Origin: Austropuccinia psidii
Lineage: Eukaryota > Basidiomycota > Pucciniomycetes > Pucciniales > Sphaerophragmiaceae
DNA: 64,000 nucleotides
Direction of reading: 5' to 3'
NCBI GenBank assembly: GCA_023105745.1
Contig: JALGQZ010000004.1
Coordinates: forward strand, 36,398,937-36,462,936
Shown here: in pieces, positions 47,112 to 59,611 of the stretch
Layout of the letters: each line of letters opens with the position of its first letter
Numbering within the stretch: position 1 is the stretch's first letter
Made by a program: the position numbers and the translations under genes
The notes under the pieces: model-generated
What the model was told of the DNA's origin: nothing
Databases searched by the model: none
Seen by the model: the letters and a program-made list of their open reading frames with translations, nothing else

Positions 47112-50100
47112 AGTTTTCCTTCCAGAGCACAATTGTGCATTCTGAATACTGGTGTCAAAAATTCTCTTAAATTTTTTGTTTTTTCTTCTCTCTCTGATGT
47201 TTTTTACAGTATTCTCATTGATTCTGGTGCTACACACTCATTTATTGCAAAGCAGTTTGTTCACAAGTACTCATTGACTACGTCAGAACTTCCAGAGAAG
47301 ATTCCCCTTATCATTCTTGACTCCTCTGAGTCTCCTTCCTTATTTGTGACTCACCATACCAGATATATGGTTGAGCTCCCTTCCTTCCCAAGCTTTGAAT
47401 GGGACTTTTTAGTCATTGATAATCCCAAGGGAGAAGACCTCATATTGGGCTTTGACTTTCTCAATCATTTTAATCCTTCTATTGATTGGAGGCAAGGGCT
47501 TATCATCTTTAATCCTGATAATTTGGACTATTCTGATCCTTCTAATTCTGTCCGTAATGACTTTTCTTCTGCAAAATCTTGTGCAGCTCTGGTTGGTGAT
47601 TCTAGAACACCATCATTTCCATCTTCTGTCCATATTCCTTCCCTTCATTCCCCACAGTCATTACTATCTCCTAGAGCTGAAGTCCTCAAAGAGATTCAAG
47701 ATGTTGGAGAAGATAATTCTGTATCTTCACTTCACCTCTTATTTGTGAATATGGACCTTCCTCCTTCATCTTATCATGACTCCCTGGAGGAGTTGTGGGA
47801 TGAAGAGGAAGAGCCAGAAGAAGTAGAAACCGTGATGAAGGTTGTTCCTTCTGTCTATCACCAATACTTGGATGTATTCTCCAAGGTGAAAGCAGAGAAA
47901 CTTCCTCCTCACCGCGCCTGTGATCATCATATCGAGCTGGAGGGGTCTCTACCTCCAGTTGGGGTGATCTACTCTTTATCCAAACAAGAGTCAGATACAC
48001 TCAGGGCCTACATTTCAGATAATGTAGAGAAAGGTTTCATACGGCCAAGCTCCTCTTCAACAGGAGCACCTGTTCTTTTTGTCAAAAAGAAAGATGGTGG
48101 CCTCCGTTTGTGTGTTGCTTACCGCAAACTCAATGCTGTTACTAGGAAGAACAAGTATCCTGTTCCGCCTATGAATCAGCTTCTCAATGTCTTTAATGGT
48201 TCTTCTATCTTCTCCAAGATTGATTTGCGTGGTGCATATAACCTGCTCAGAATCAAGGAGGGTGATGAACATTTGACTTGTTTTAGAACTAAATATGGCA
48301 GTTATGAGTACTTGGTTATGCCATTTGGGCTCACCAATGCTCCTGCTTCTTTTCAAAATCTTGTCAATGATATCTTTCAAGATCTTCTCAATGTTTATGT
48401 TGTGGTTTATTTGGATGACATTATGGTCTTTTCCAAATCTGAGGAAGAACATGTCACTCATGTGTCCACTGTTCTCTCCAGACTCAGAGCCAATAACCTT
48501 TTTGCTAAGGCGTCCAAATGCCTGTTTCATGTTTCAAGCGTGGAATATCTTGGTTATGTAGTTTCTTCTGAAGTCCTCAAGATGGACCAAGCAAAAGTCC
48601 AGCAGATTCTCAATTGGCCGCCTCCAAGAAGCCTCAAGGCTCTTCAATCTTTCCTTGGCTTTGCCAACTTCTACCGCCATTTCATCAAGAATTATTCAAA
48701 AAAGATCAGTTCACTCACCAGTTTCCTCAAGAAAGATTCCTGTTTTCCCCTCAATGAGGAAGCTCTTAGTCAGTTTCATCAACCTAAAGAGGCTTTCACC
48801 ACCGCTCCAATCCTTTCCCACTTCAATCCTTCTCTACCCACCATTGTAGAGACCGATGCATCAGATTATGCCTTGGGTGCTGTACTGAGTCAGTTCTCTG
48901 ACTCAGGAAAACATCCCATTGCATTTGACAGCTGCAAGCTTATCCCAGCAGAGCTCAATTACGAAATTCATGACAAGGAACTCCTTGGTATCATCTGGGC
49001 TCTCAAGCGCTGGAGGGCTTTTCTTCTTTCACTGGCTTCCCCTTTTGAGGTTCTTACCGATCACTCTTCCCTTCAATACTTCATGACCTCCAAAGTACTC
49101 ACTCGCCGTCAAGCCCGTTAGGCTGAATTCCTTTCTGAATTTCATTTCTCAATCACTTACCGCCCTGGCCGCCTAGCTACTCTTCTGGATGCCTTATCAC
49201 GTCGGGACGACGTTTATCCGGAGAGGGGGGAGGTTTTCATCAGCAAGAATCCAATGAATTTTCAGAAACTCATTAAGCAAGATGAAGTTCAGCCCTCAAA
49301 GTTTTTTGCAGTCAAGGTGGAATCTTTTTCAAATTTGATTGATTCAATCCAGAAGAAATTATGGCAAGATCCCCAGTACAGAAGTATCCTTGAAGATTTG
49401 GGTAAAGGTAAATTTGTCCAAGATTATTCTCTTGATTCCTCTTCCCAACTTCTTCTCTTCAAAGATCGGGTGGTAGTCCCAAATGACTCCACAATTCAAC
49501 TTAGTATTCTTCAAAAGCGTCATGATTCTCCTCTAGCTGGCCACTCTGGCCAAGAGAAGACTCTCAAACTTGTCAAGCGGGATTTTCACTGGTCCGGCAT
49601 GACTCAATTTATCAAGGATTATGTTTCATCCTGTCAACAGTGCTCAAGAAACAAGAATATTCACCATAAGAAGTTTGGATTCCTCAAACCTCTTCCAATT
49701 CCAAATGGTCCTTGGATTTGTCTTTCAATGGACTTCATCACTCAACTGCCGCTGTCCAATTCCTTTGATTCAATCCTGGTCATAGTGGACAGATTCTCAA
49801 AAATGGCGGTTTTTATTCCAACAATGTCTTCAATCACTTCCCTGGACTTGGACCATTTATTCATCAAGAATATCTTTTCAAATCATGGCCTTCCATTAAG
49901 CATTGTCAGTGATAGAGGTTCACTCTTTGTTTCTTCCTTTTGGACCAATCTTTGTCAGCAGCTCAAGATTTCAAGAGACTTGTCAACTTCTTACCATCCA
50001 GAAACTGATGGACAGACAGAGAGGGTAAATCAGATACTAGAACAGTATCTTTGGATGTATGTCAGTTATCATCAAGATGATTGGAACACCTGGCTCCCTC

Positions 50101-50795
50101 TGGCTGAATTTGCCTACAATAATGCTGATCACTCTTCAACCAAGCAATCCCCTTTTTTCACTGTTTATGGAAGAGATCCACATTTTGATTCAGTTCACAT
50201 CACTCAAGACACTCCTGCTGGAAAGTTATCAAAAAAAATCCAATCAGTACAGCAAGATGTCAAGAGAGAACTTGAAGCTTCCATAAACTGGTTCAAGAGG
50301 TATGCAGATAAAGGTAGAGCAAGTCCACCTGTTTTAAATCCTGGTGACATGGTATGGCTTTCCTCCAAGAATATCAAATCAACCAGACCCACCAAGAAAC
50401 TATCCGAAAGATGGTTGGGTCCTTTTCCAATATTGAAGAAAGTCAGTTCCCATGCTTACCACCTCAAGCTTCCATCTCAATGGAAATCCATCCACCCAGT
50501 CTTCCATATCTCACTCTTGGAACCAGTCAAGACATCAACAATCCCAAATCGGCATCAAGAGCCTCCTCCTCCAATTACCATTGAAGAAGAAGAGGAATGG
50601 GAAGTTTCTCAAGTACTGGATTCTAAGCTCAAGAGGAGAAAATTATGGTATCTGATGGAATGGAAAGGTTTCAGTCAAGACCCAGAAAGATCCACTTGGG
50701 AACCAGCCGAAAACCTCAAGAATTGTCCTGACCTTGTCAAAGATTTCCATTCTCTGTATCCTGACAAGCCAGGACCCAATTCCTCAAAAGCTTGA
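47074..50795 (+). pseudogene. Element C pol: protease, RT, RNase H, integrase, chromodomain (one nonsense codon)
   Basis: Numbering from the ATG at 47010, protease DSG is at residues 71-73 (ILIDSGATHSFIAKQF). RT follows with FVKKKDGGLRLCVAYRKLN, FSKIDLRGAYN, MPFGLTNAPASFQ and catalytic YLDD at 467-470, then RNase H (ETDASDYALGAVLSQ, EIHDKELLGIIWAL). TAG at 49119-49121 after LTRRQAR stands where Trp is expected, and reading continues in the same frame: LDALSRRDDV, HHCC finger (RHDSPLAGHSGQEKT ... CQQCS), integrase D-D-E in SMDFITQLP, VSDRGSLFVSSF and DGQTERVNQ, and an intact chromodomain (WEVSQVLDSKLKRRKLWYLM ... WEPAENL) at about 50600-50760. All catalytic residues are present, so a single base change separates it from a full pol. 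Start by frameshift from gag is favoured; internal initiation at 47010 is the alternative. Confidence 0.93.
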
Positions 50796-51593
50796 TGTTT
50801 TATGGTGCTTGGTGGGGAGAGGAATTACCAAAAGTAAGTCCCACTCCTGGTATGCACCTTTAGGGGTATTCTATTCCTCCTTGTTGTAAGCATCACCTTG
50901 GCCACTCTGTGAGAACTTTGCAATTTGAACACAGATTCGTTGGCCTGGCTTTCAACATCAATTCCAAGATTATGGCCATTTTTCACTTGGGCAAATGGAC
51001 CATTCAATTTCCTTTTTCTTTCCAAGTTTTCCAATTCAAGACACTCCTTAATACAATTTATATTCTTATTTATGGCACTGGCGGGATTGGCAACTTCTAA
51101 AAGTAAGTTCCTCTCCTGGTGTGCACTTCCCTGAGAGGTCTACATTCTGTCAAAAAATCACCTTGGCCACTGTGTGAGCACCTGGCATCAAACTCTTTTA
51201 TACAGGTCCTTGACCACTTTCAAAATCAACTGTCGTAATCTGTGATGAAGATTGGATTCCTCCTTGAAATTCATTTCTCTTTTATTTTTTCTTTTTCTTT
51301 CTTTATATCTGTTTCTTTCTCTTTAATTCTTTATGTTTTTCTCAAAATTCTTTTCTTATAACTCTTTAATGCCAAATCTTTACGTCAAATCACGTCTTCA
51401 ACATTGTCAAAGCCAATTGTCAAGAGAAGACCAAGTCAACCTCAATTCATATGCCAACAAGTTTATCAGTTCAATTTTTCTTCTAAAGATTCAATGCCTC
51501 TAGAATCCCTCTGTCAAATCCGTCTCAATAGCCTCAACAGGCTTCTACCTCATGTTGGTGCTCAGGAGCTCACCATTCAAGGTAGGGGGGTAC
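50796..51593 (+). other. Element C 3' untranslated region with polypurine tract
   Basis: No gene. Two related segments (50830-50960 and 51100-51190) share AAGTAAGTYCCNCTCCTGGT and CACCTTGGCCACTSTGTGAG, so part of the 3' UTR is duplicated. It ends in the purine run AAGGTAGGGGGGTAC (51579-51593) before the LTR. Confidence 0.65.
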
Positions 51594-53242
51594 TGTCACA
51601 GCCACGAGTTTGACCCTCCTCCTTGAGGGTTGCGGCAATCCAACCTGGAGCCAATTGGCCATGTCATATCATTTATGGCCCATTGGCCCCTTTTTGGGTG
51701 TTCAATGGCTCTTACGCCACAACCCATCCCAATGGTCATTTATGGCCTCAGGCCATATCCTGCTGCCATTGGCCCTCCTGGCCAATTCACACCTCACCAA
51801 CCCCCAGGCCTTCAGCATTGTTTTTGGGCCTGAGGGGTCCTTTTTGTCTTCTAGGGGTCTCCAGGCCCCCTAGCCACCACCAGTGGATCCAGGCCCCCCC
51901 TTTTCATTAGGGGGTCTTGGGACATTTAGGCCCCCTACGGTCCGTACAGTCCGCAGGCCTTTCAGGCCCCTTTTGGCCCAATCCAATGAGGCCAAAAGGG
52001 GCAACCACCTAGCCCAGAAGGCCAGGTGGGTCCCAAACCACATCTGGGCCCACCTGAGCCAAAATTGGCCATATTTCCCTTGGACCCAAAATTGGCCAAA
52101 AACGCCTTGGACACCCTTTTGGCCATAAATCACGTAGGACTCATTTTTGGCCATGGACCACTATGGACCAATATCTCCATCATGGCCTCTGACAACCACC
52201 AAGGGCCACCAAATCAGTTCATCAAGCTTTTCCCTCAGCTTAAGGAAGATTCTGCTATTCCTCTATGCACCCCGTACTCAAGGTTGCAGGAGTGGTGCAT
52301 ATATGGTGTTATATACCATTATGCACCATTTTTGCTCAGCAATTCAATGGTGACGTTTTCAAGACTCAATTCCACCTTCTCAACTCAAGGCACCAAAATC
52401 CAACACCCATTTCGAAGGAGGACTTTTGGACTCATCAGTTTGGTAATCCATGGCGGCAAGCAGAAGACCATTCAAGGACTCCAACCACCTGGCTATGCAG
52501 GAGTTGGGTTTGTACTCTCATTCGGGATTCTTCCAAGGTTCATTCTCAGAGGTATTCCATCATTTCAATCAGTTGTCAAGGAATCAAGTATTTCAATACT
52601 CCTTGGACAACTCAATTGGTTCATACAGGCGGCAATCAATCAACCTGTATGTACTTGGCCCAATTGGGCCAATTCATATTCCACTGTGGGAATTCAATCA
52701 CACAGTTCAATTTCAAGATGGCCATAACTGTATTGGCCCGATTCGGACGATACAGCCGGTGATCCATCTTCAGGATCAATCTTGCAGTTTTTTCACATAT
52801 ACTGGCCACCTCTCAGCACCTGGGGACTTTTTCCCCAGTTAATTAATATATTGGATTTATTTTTATCCTTATTTTCTTTTACATTATTAAGGTTAATACT
52901 GATAATCTTAAGTCAGTCATTAGCACCTTTTTCTCTTTCTTTCTTCGCCTGTCAGTGGATATTGGTGGTCATATCCTTTACTAATTCCATTGTTCTTTCT
53001 GGCAGGTTGAAACAGTGAATTGAGGATTCACTTGGTTGGCTTCTTGGCTTTGGCTTCCTTTTATTTTGGCCTCTGGCTTCATTCTTCTTATTTTTTGTTA
53101 TCTTTGGCATATTTGTCCTTTCTCTATTTCCTGCTTAAGAAATATATTCCATAGTATTTCTTATCATCTTTTGGAGCCCTCCAAGTGAGTTCTTGATTCC
53201 TGAGTGCCAGGCCCTCTTGCTTCCATAAGAGCCCCTGTGACA
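51594..53242 (+). repeat. 3' LTR of element C
   Basis: 1649 bp, near-identical to 43367-44988. It differs by small indels, for example a 27-base segment near 51869-51895 absent from the 5' copy. Frames inside are not genes. Confidence 0.97.
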
Positions 53243-53886
53243 GGGATATTCTCCCATAAGTATGATTATGAGGTGTCAAAGAGACAAAGAAGCATGTTTA
53301 GAATTTAATACCTCATAATTCATTCAATAATGGGGTCCCATACAGGCTCTGTACAGCATTCTACGTGTCATACACATCAGAAGAGGGCTATGTGGTCCCC
53401 AGATGAAAATTGTTCACCCTGTATTGGTGAAAACTGCCCAGATGTGGTTTCAAAACCACACCTGAGCCCAATACAGAGCATACAGGTACTATGAAAACCA
53501 CAAGCCAGCGTCTGGAAGTAAAAAGTCTTCACTTCCTCTATGTGGAAAGGTATACATGCCTTTTTCACCCAATTTTAGGATAAAAAGGGACCTTTTCTCC
53601 ACCAGAAAAGGTTTCCTCATCCTTCTCTTGAGTTCATACGTAGTACACCTTTAAAGAACAGTTTTACTCTTAGAAAATAATCAGGTTATACTATAAACTT
53701 TAGTATTGTAACCCAACAGGTAAAGCTGCACCCAGGGCTTTGAACAGTGCTCACCACCACTAAGAATCATTAGTAAAGCCCTTTTATCTTTATTAAGACC
53801 ATTTTTAACATTATTATCTGTATCACAGTCATAGTTTAGGTTGTAAATACTCTTTATTATCATCTCTTCATAGACTCAGACTGACA
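53243..53886 (+). repeat. 3' LTR of element B, second part, with right duplication of C
   Basis: It begins with the duplicated GGGAT (53243-53247) and continues ATTCTCCCATAAGTATG, exactly where the first part stopped. It ends GACTGACA. With the first part it gives about 1.4 kb, equal to the 5' LTR. Confidence 0.95.
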
Positions 53887-56578
53887 GCAAATAAAGCCCA
53901 AACTGAAAAATTATGCCATTCTGAACCTGATGACACCGTTCTACCTTCAAACAGAGCTGAAACCACCACAAGAGGCCTCAGTGGACATTTAGAAAGCCAC
54001 CTAGAAGGCTTACAACAATTCCTTGGAGCACAAAGAGTACCAGAGCCTTTCAGATTTGTGGAAAACCTGCCTGAATCCTTACCTGACTGTGAGGAAATTT
54101 CTGGGCCATCCCCACACTTGCAAATCACTCAATGGATGGAAGCCATTGATAGAAGAGAAAAACATGATTCTTTTAACAGCAGAATGGAGGAAAAAAAACC
54201 CTCCACCACCCAAACAAGTTCCAAAACCAGCCCCAATAGCCAGCAGCAAAAATTTCAATGTGAAAAAGCAGCCACAAGCTCAGAACAAGGGAAAAGGAAA
54301 TGCACCAGCCACAAAACCATACAGACAGGGCTACAGAATCCCAAACATCTAACAGCATGCCATGGAAAATGTGATTCAGATGGCCAGAACCATGATGGAA
54401 TTACAGGAAAAGGAGTAAGCCAGATTAAAATATCAGAAATGATTTATGACATTCTACATGGAATTCCAAACTTGTATATGACTATAAATGATGTAAAAAG
54501 TCATATTTCTGATGGGAATTCATCAATTTGTAACAATCTTAAGAGAAATAATGTAAGTTTGAGCCAAATAAATGGAACATTTATGTGTTTTGAAATTTTT
54601 TTAAGAACAATTAAAGCTTCAAATAATGACAGTTAATTTGGTAATAAGATAAATGAACAATCTGAAAGTGTCAAAGAATTAACAGATAAATAATCCAAAT
54701 TCAATATTGATGACATAATTCAAACAAGAATGAAAAAGCCATAATTATTATTAAAGCAGATAACAAAAAGTTTCTTGATCATATTTCAAGTTCATTTACT
54801 GAAGTAAAGACGTATACAATTTCCTTGAAAAAGTGTTTTGACACCTCAAAAGAAGAATTATCAAAATTAGCAATCAAATTGAATAAAGTCATTTCTGATA
54901 ATACCAGACAAACTGAATTATGGAAATAAATGACAATTAAAGAAGAAGTTTATAAAATTTAGTTAATGAATTTAATACAAGGTTTTCAACATGAATTAAG
55001 AAATTCCCAAAGTTGTAGCACCAGTAAAATGAATGAAATAGAACAAATACTTCACACCTTACAAAGAATTTCTACAGCTCTTAATCAAAATGAGTGTATA
55101 AGAAATTCCAACCCACAAGTATTGGATGTGGAAAATCAAAATTAAAGAAGTAATTTCCCACTTCTTTCCATAACTTGGAACCATCAATGGGCCAAGAACT
55201 TTTGAAAGAAGTACAAAAAATTGAAGAAAGGCCTCACTTCAGTGGTGAAGGGAAAATGTCCATATGAAGTACATCAGAGGTATTGACATGATTGAAGAGG
55301 ACTTTTAAGTACCAGAAAGATTGGTAACAGAAAGATTTAACACCTTTTTTACTAAGTCAGCTCATAGATGGTATATCAAATTAAGACAAGCACATGGACA
55401 CCAAAGTTGGACTTGGTGGAAACCCCAAATCATTAATAAGTGGGCCAATTATTCTTGGAAATATATATTAGAAACAGCCTTTGAATCTCCCAAATTTAAT
55501 TCTGACAAAGACAAAGCTTTACAATGGTTTTGCAAACAGAAAGACAGATTGACAGCATTATATACTGACATGTCAGAATTTATGATTCACAGAAAAAGTT
55601 TGAGACAATGTGGGGGTGACTTGGAACATGCTGTCAAAAGCAGGACTACTAAGAGATCTTTAGCAGAAGATATTCTAAAAATATTATAAGAAGTAACCAC
55701 CATTACCAAAATTGGATCTAGTAGGATGAATCTTAAAAAAAGGCTTAATAAACCTGGGACAGAGTCTGTGGACAAAAATAACAAAGAAAATTTTAATAAT
55801 ATGAAATATAAATATGCAGACACAATCAGAAAGTTCCATATTTTCCAGAGCACCACACATTTAGCTAATGGATGTCCAAAGAGGGGGAAAATAAATGAAA
55901 TTGACATTAAAAAGGAAGCTGATTTTGAAAAAGATGATGTAAATTAAGAAAATTAAGCTGATAAATCATCAATATTTTCTGAATTCTCAAAGGGTATAGA
56001 AAATATCAATTTTGCATTTGACATAATGGAGTCTTCTTCCACTTGCCACAATTGAGCAATAGTCAACTTGATTTGTCAAAATTCCAAGATGCACAACTTA
56101 TGAAAGCCACATCAAACAGAGGGAAAGGTTAAACACCTGGTAACTCCTGTATGGCAGAAGTGGTAATTGATAGCAGACCCACTAAGAATTTACTTGATCC
56201 AGGAGCCTTCTGCTCTTTTGTTGGAAAATATATTTTCTCAATAAATTAGTACCAATTGATGGCATAAAATTCAACAGTGCAAGTAATCCAATTAAAGAAT
56301 TGGGAATATTTGAAACTTCTGTAAGTTTTACACATATGAATGGAAATTTAAGAGTTACTGTTGAATTTGTTGTCAAGGAAAACTGCTCTAGTACCCACTT
56401 TGTATTGGAAAATGATTATTTAATCATGTATGGAATAAATTTAAATAACAATAAAGACAGATACTTTACTATTGGGAACAACAAGCATCAAAAGGTTTCC
56501 CTTTTAACTTTTAAAAGAAAAATTACAGTGGGTAAAGTATCACCAGTCAGCTTGAAGCTAGAGAAGCTCAAATCATAA
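53887..56578 (+). pseudogene. A3 gag and protease, second part
   Basis: Resumes directly after the B insertion with the same sequence as A2 (DDTVLPSNRAETTTRGLSGH, FVENLPESLPDCEEI). A 192-codon frame (54058-54636) covers the N-terminal gag, with an overlapping alternative frame at 54023-54352. Later pieces are the gag core (55321-55689: KSAHRWYIKLRQAHGHQSWT), knuckle KFHIFQSTTHLANGC with both first Cys replaced by Phe, and protease (NLLDPGAFCSFVG: DPG, not DTG or DSG; then NDYLIMYGINLNNNKD at 56300-56578). Stops are frequent, including TAA after EEDF at 55306-55308, the same place as in A2. Confidence 0.85.
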
Positions 56579-56779
56579 CAGTTGAATGAAGCTGAATTAA
56601 GTCTTCATCTTAATAATATACAGGAAAATGAACTCTTTAACATTTGATATGACTGAAAAGAAGCCCTTGCAACAGATAAATAACCAATAGAAGGAATTAT
56701 TGGTCATGAAGTTGAAATTATTTTGAACATTTAAGGAGCTTATAAATTAAGCTTGAGAAGGCCTGTATACCCAGCAAGC

Positions 56780-59154
56780 CCTTGAGCTTCAAATTAAAGA
56801 GCTCCTGGACCTTGGTTTAATAACAAAGGTTGGCCACAATGGAGAGGTAGAAATAACTACAAAAGAAATAGTGGAATGGCATAATGAAAAATCCGGAATG
56901 GCTGGGGACTTGAGAGCTCTGAACACTTACACTGTCGCAGAAAGGTATCCCATACCAAAGATTCAAATTTCCTTCACTCAAATATCTCAAGCAGTGTACA
57001 TAAGCACTATAAATTCACTTAAGGAACTCCATCAAAGCTTAGTGACACCAAGAGCAAAAATATTTGGGAATTATTGTTCATTTTGGGGTGTATAAGTATT
57101 TAAGGATGTCTTTTGGTATCAAAAATTCACCTTCAAATTTTCAAAGGATGATGAATTATATATTCCCTGAAGAGCTTTCAGAAGGATGGTTAATCATTTA
57201 CATTGATGATATAATTTTCTGTTCTAAGACTTGGGAAGAACATATATAAAGATTATCCAGAGTTTTGGAAATAATCCAATCTGTGAACATGAAAATTTCT
57301 TTGAAGAAATGTAATTTTGGATTTAAGGAACTCAAATCCCTGGGACATGTATTATCTGGTCTATCCCTTGAAATAGACAAAAATAAATCTTCAGCAGTAC
57401 TAATGAAACCTATGCCTCAAACCAAAAAATTAATCAAGTAACTTTTGGGACTTTCAGGATACTACAGGCAGCACATTAAAGACTTTGCATTAATAGAAAT
57501 ACCTGTTTATGAATTGTGTGACAAAGACACAGTATTTTAAATGACTGTTGACAGAGTCAAAGCCTTTGAATCCTTGAGGAAAGCCTTAAACACTGCTCCA
57601 CTCTTACTTATTCCAGACTTTAAGCTGCACTTTAAGATTCATATTGATTCATCAAGAGATGGGATGGGTGCTGAACCTCAAAAAGTCCAAATGATAAATG
57701 AAAAACCCATGGAAGGACCCATATGTTTCATATCTAAGAATATAAAACCTACTAAAGCCAGATATGAGGCAAGTCAAATGAAACGTTTATGCCTTGTCTG
57801 GGCCTTGGAGAAACTTAATTAATTTTTTGAATGATATGTTTTTGAAGTGCCAAAAGATTTTACTTCTGTTAAATCACTTTTAAACATGAAAACACCCAAT
57901 ATACATATGCTTAGATGGCAAATAGCCATACAGGAATATAGAGGTAATATGAACATTTTAAACAAGTATGGTAATATTCACAAGAATGCAGATGGACTCA
58001 GCAGATGGCCATTACCAAATGACATTGAAAATTCTGCTTATGTTCCAGAAGAAGCTTCCCCACAAATTCCAATTTAAGAAATGAGTGTTATAGACCTGAA
58101 AACTACCTTTTTCAAGGAAGTAAGAAATAGTTATACTCAGGATAAGAACTGTAGCATTCTATGCCAATTAATTACCAAAGACTCTAAATATAATTCATTT
58201 ATACATGCCTTAGTTGAAATATGGAAGAAATAATGTGATTAAGGAAGATTTCATTCAATTGATGGTATAATTTACCATAGGACTAAACAAAAATGTGTAA
58301 TGTCAGTTTTGGACAGATCCTTGATAAATATTTTACTGAAATAATGCCAAAACAGCCCATTCTCAGGACACCTATCTGAAGACAGAACAAGGGAGAAAAT
58401 AAAGACCTGTATATGGTGGCCAATGTGGCAAAAGGATGTTTCAAAATATTTCAAGACCTGTGACAGATGTAAAAAAGAAAACAAATTAACTGGAAAAAGA
58501 CTTGGAAATATGATCAAAATCCAAGAGCCCAGTAGACCCTGGGACATTGTCCATATGGATTGGATAACTGGCCTACCACCAGGGGGTGATAGAAGCTATA
58601 ATTCATGCCTAGAAATTGTTGAAAGGTTCAGTAAGACTCCAATATTTTTGCCATGTCACAAAGATGATAAATCCATGGATACAGCTCTTCTGATATGGGA
58701 TAGAGTAGTATCATGGACTTGCATGTTAGCAATCATCAGTTACAGAGATCCCAAATGCACCTCAGCACTATGGACCAAACTTCACCAATTATTGGGAACA
58801 AAGTTATATTTTTTTACAGCTTACCACCCACAAACTTATTGTCTAGCTGAAATAATGATCCAAAATTTGAAGGAAATGGCCATAAGAGTTTGTGCATATG
58901 GCCTAGAGCTCAAATATTGGGATGTGTTCACCCATGATTGGTGTACCATTCTACCTGCATCGGAATTAGCATATAAAACATCCATTAATGCCAGTACCAA
59001 TCAGACTCCTGCTATTCTAGAAAAAGGTTGGAATTCCAGACTACCCCAAGATTCCTTGAGGAAGAATTTGGTTGAGATACCTCCCACAGCTGCTAGTTTC
59101 AAAGGAATTCCAGAAAAAGCTATAAAGAATGCAGTAAGGTTCATGGAAGACTAA
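56780..59154 (+). pseudogene. A3 reverse transcriptase, RNase H and integrase
   Basis: Many short frames in the expected order: MVEWHNEKSGMAGDLRALNT-type RT start (56871), MSFGIKNSPSNFQ and catalytic LIIYIDDIIFCSKTW (57064-57249), RNase H (57541-57822: IHIDSSRDGMGAE), [16 protein letters not shown] and [10 protein letters not shown] (57847-58077), HHCC finger KTCDRCKKENKLTG and integrase (58423-59154) with HMDWITGLPPGGD, SYRDPKCTSALW and QTYCLAEIMIQ. Compared with A2 it keeps YIDD and the catalytic Glu but has far more stops, as expected of an older insertion. Confidence 0.85.
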
Positions 59155-59590
59155 TTTGCATATTCCAAAGACAAATTGGACAAATCAAATGCTACTCCAG
59201 ACTTCAAAGTAGGAGATTGAGTATTTTTATCTACCACTAGCTTCAATAACATCAAGGGATTTAAAAATATCAAAGACTCCTTGGCAGGACCTTTTGTTAT
59301 AAAGTACTTTAATGGGGAACATTCTGTTGAAGTATAATTATCTGAGGAACTTAGTAATAAGCATCTGATGTTTCCAGTAATCCTGATAAAGCCTTACAAA
59401 TCTGGTGATGCTAAAAGATTTTCCTTAAGGAATAAAGATTGCCATAATATACCTCCTGTTGAATCATCGGGTGTTAAGAATACTACCATGGCTCTCAGAA
59501 AATGAATGGTTGGCAGAAAAAGATGTACATGAAGCTAACAAAATCCTTAGAAGGTTCAGACAAACTAGAAATAAAAATATTACAAAGTAA
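59155..59590 (+). pseudogene. A3 integrase C-terminal tail
   Basis: Heavily broken continuation: SNATPDFKVGD, TSFNNIKGFKNIKDS, a chromodomain trace ENEWLAEKDVHEANKILRRF. Ends at TAA 59588-59590. Confidence 0.7.
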
Positions 59591-59598
59591 TATGTTTT

Positions 59599-59611
59599 TA
59601 GGGTGAGGGAA
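59599..59611 (+). promoter_or_regulatory. Polypurine tract of A3
   Basis: TAGGGTGAGGGAA directly before the 3' LTR start TGTGAGCC. Confidence 0.7.

Larger units (their letters stand above)
43367..53242 (+). mobile_element. Ty3/gypsy family C element (youngest, best preserved)
   Basis: 9,876 bp with LTRs TGTCACA..CTGTGACA and exact 5-bp duplications. It contains gag, a -1 frame pol with protease, RT, RNase H, integrase and chromodomain. Only three nonsense codons were found, all explicable as C-to-T or G-to-A changes. It is distinctly richer in G and C than the A and B elements around it, including GGCC-rich LTRs. Confidence 0.97.
24350..53886 (+). mobile_element. Ty3/gypsy family B element (complete, itself nested)
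   Basis: LTRs start TGTCAGCCTGTGACTC and end GACTGACA or GCCTGACA. Flanking GTAAA (24345-24349) and GCAAA (53887-53891) are an imperfect 5-bp duplication. Subtracting A2 and C leaves about 9.6 kb. The internal order is primer-binding site, an upstream ORF overlapping gag, gag, protease, RT, RNase H, integrase, chromodomain. It is inserted into A3 gag in the same orientation. Several stops and frameshifts disable it. Confidence 0.9.

Noticed and set aside
48057..48530. 157-codon minus-strand frame in element C pol
   Set aside because: Antisense shadow of the RT coding sequence.
49119..49121. Programmed stop-codon read-through in element C pol
   Set aside because: The stop lies inside the RNase H-integrase region where Trp is expected; a single TGG to TAG change is simpler, and the two gag stops are of the same mutational type.
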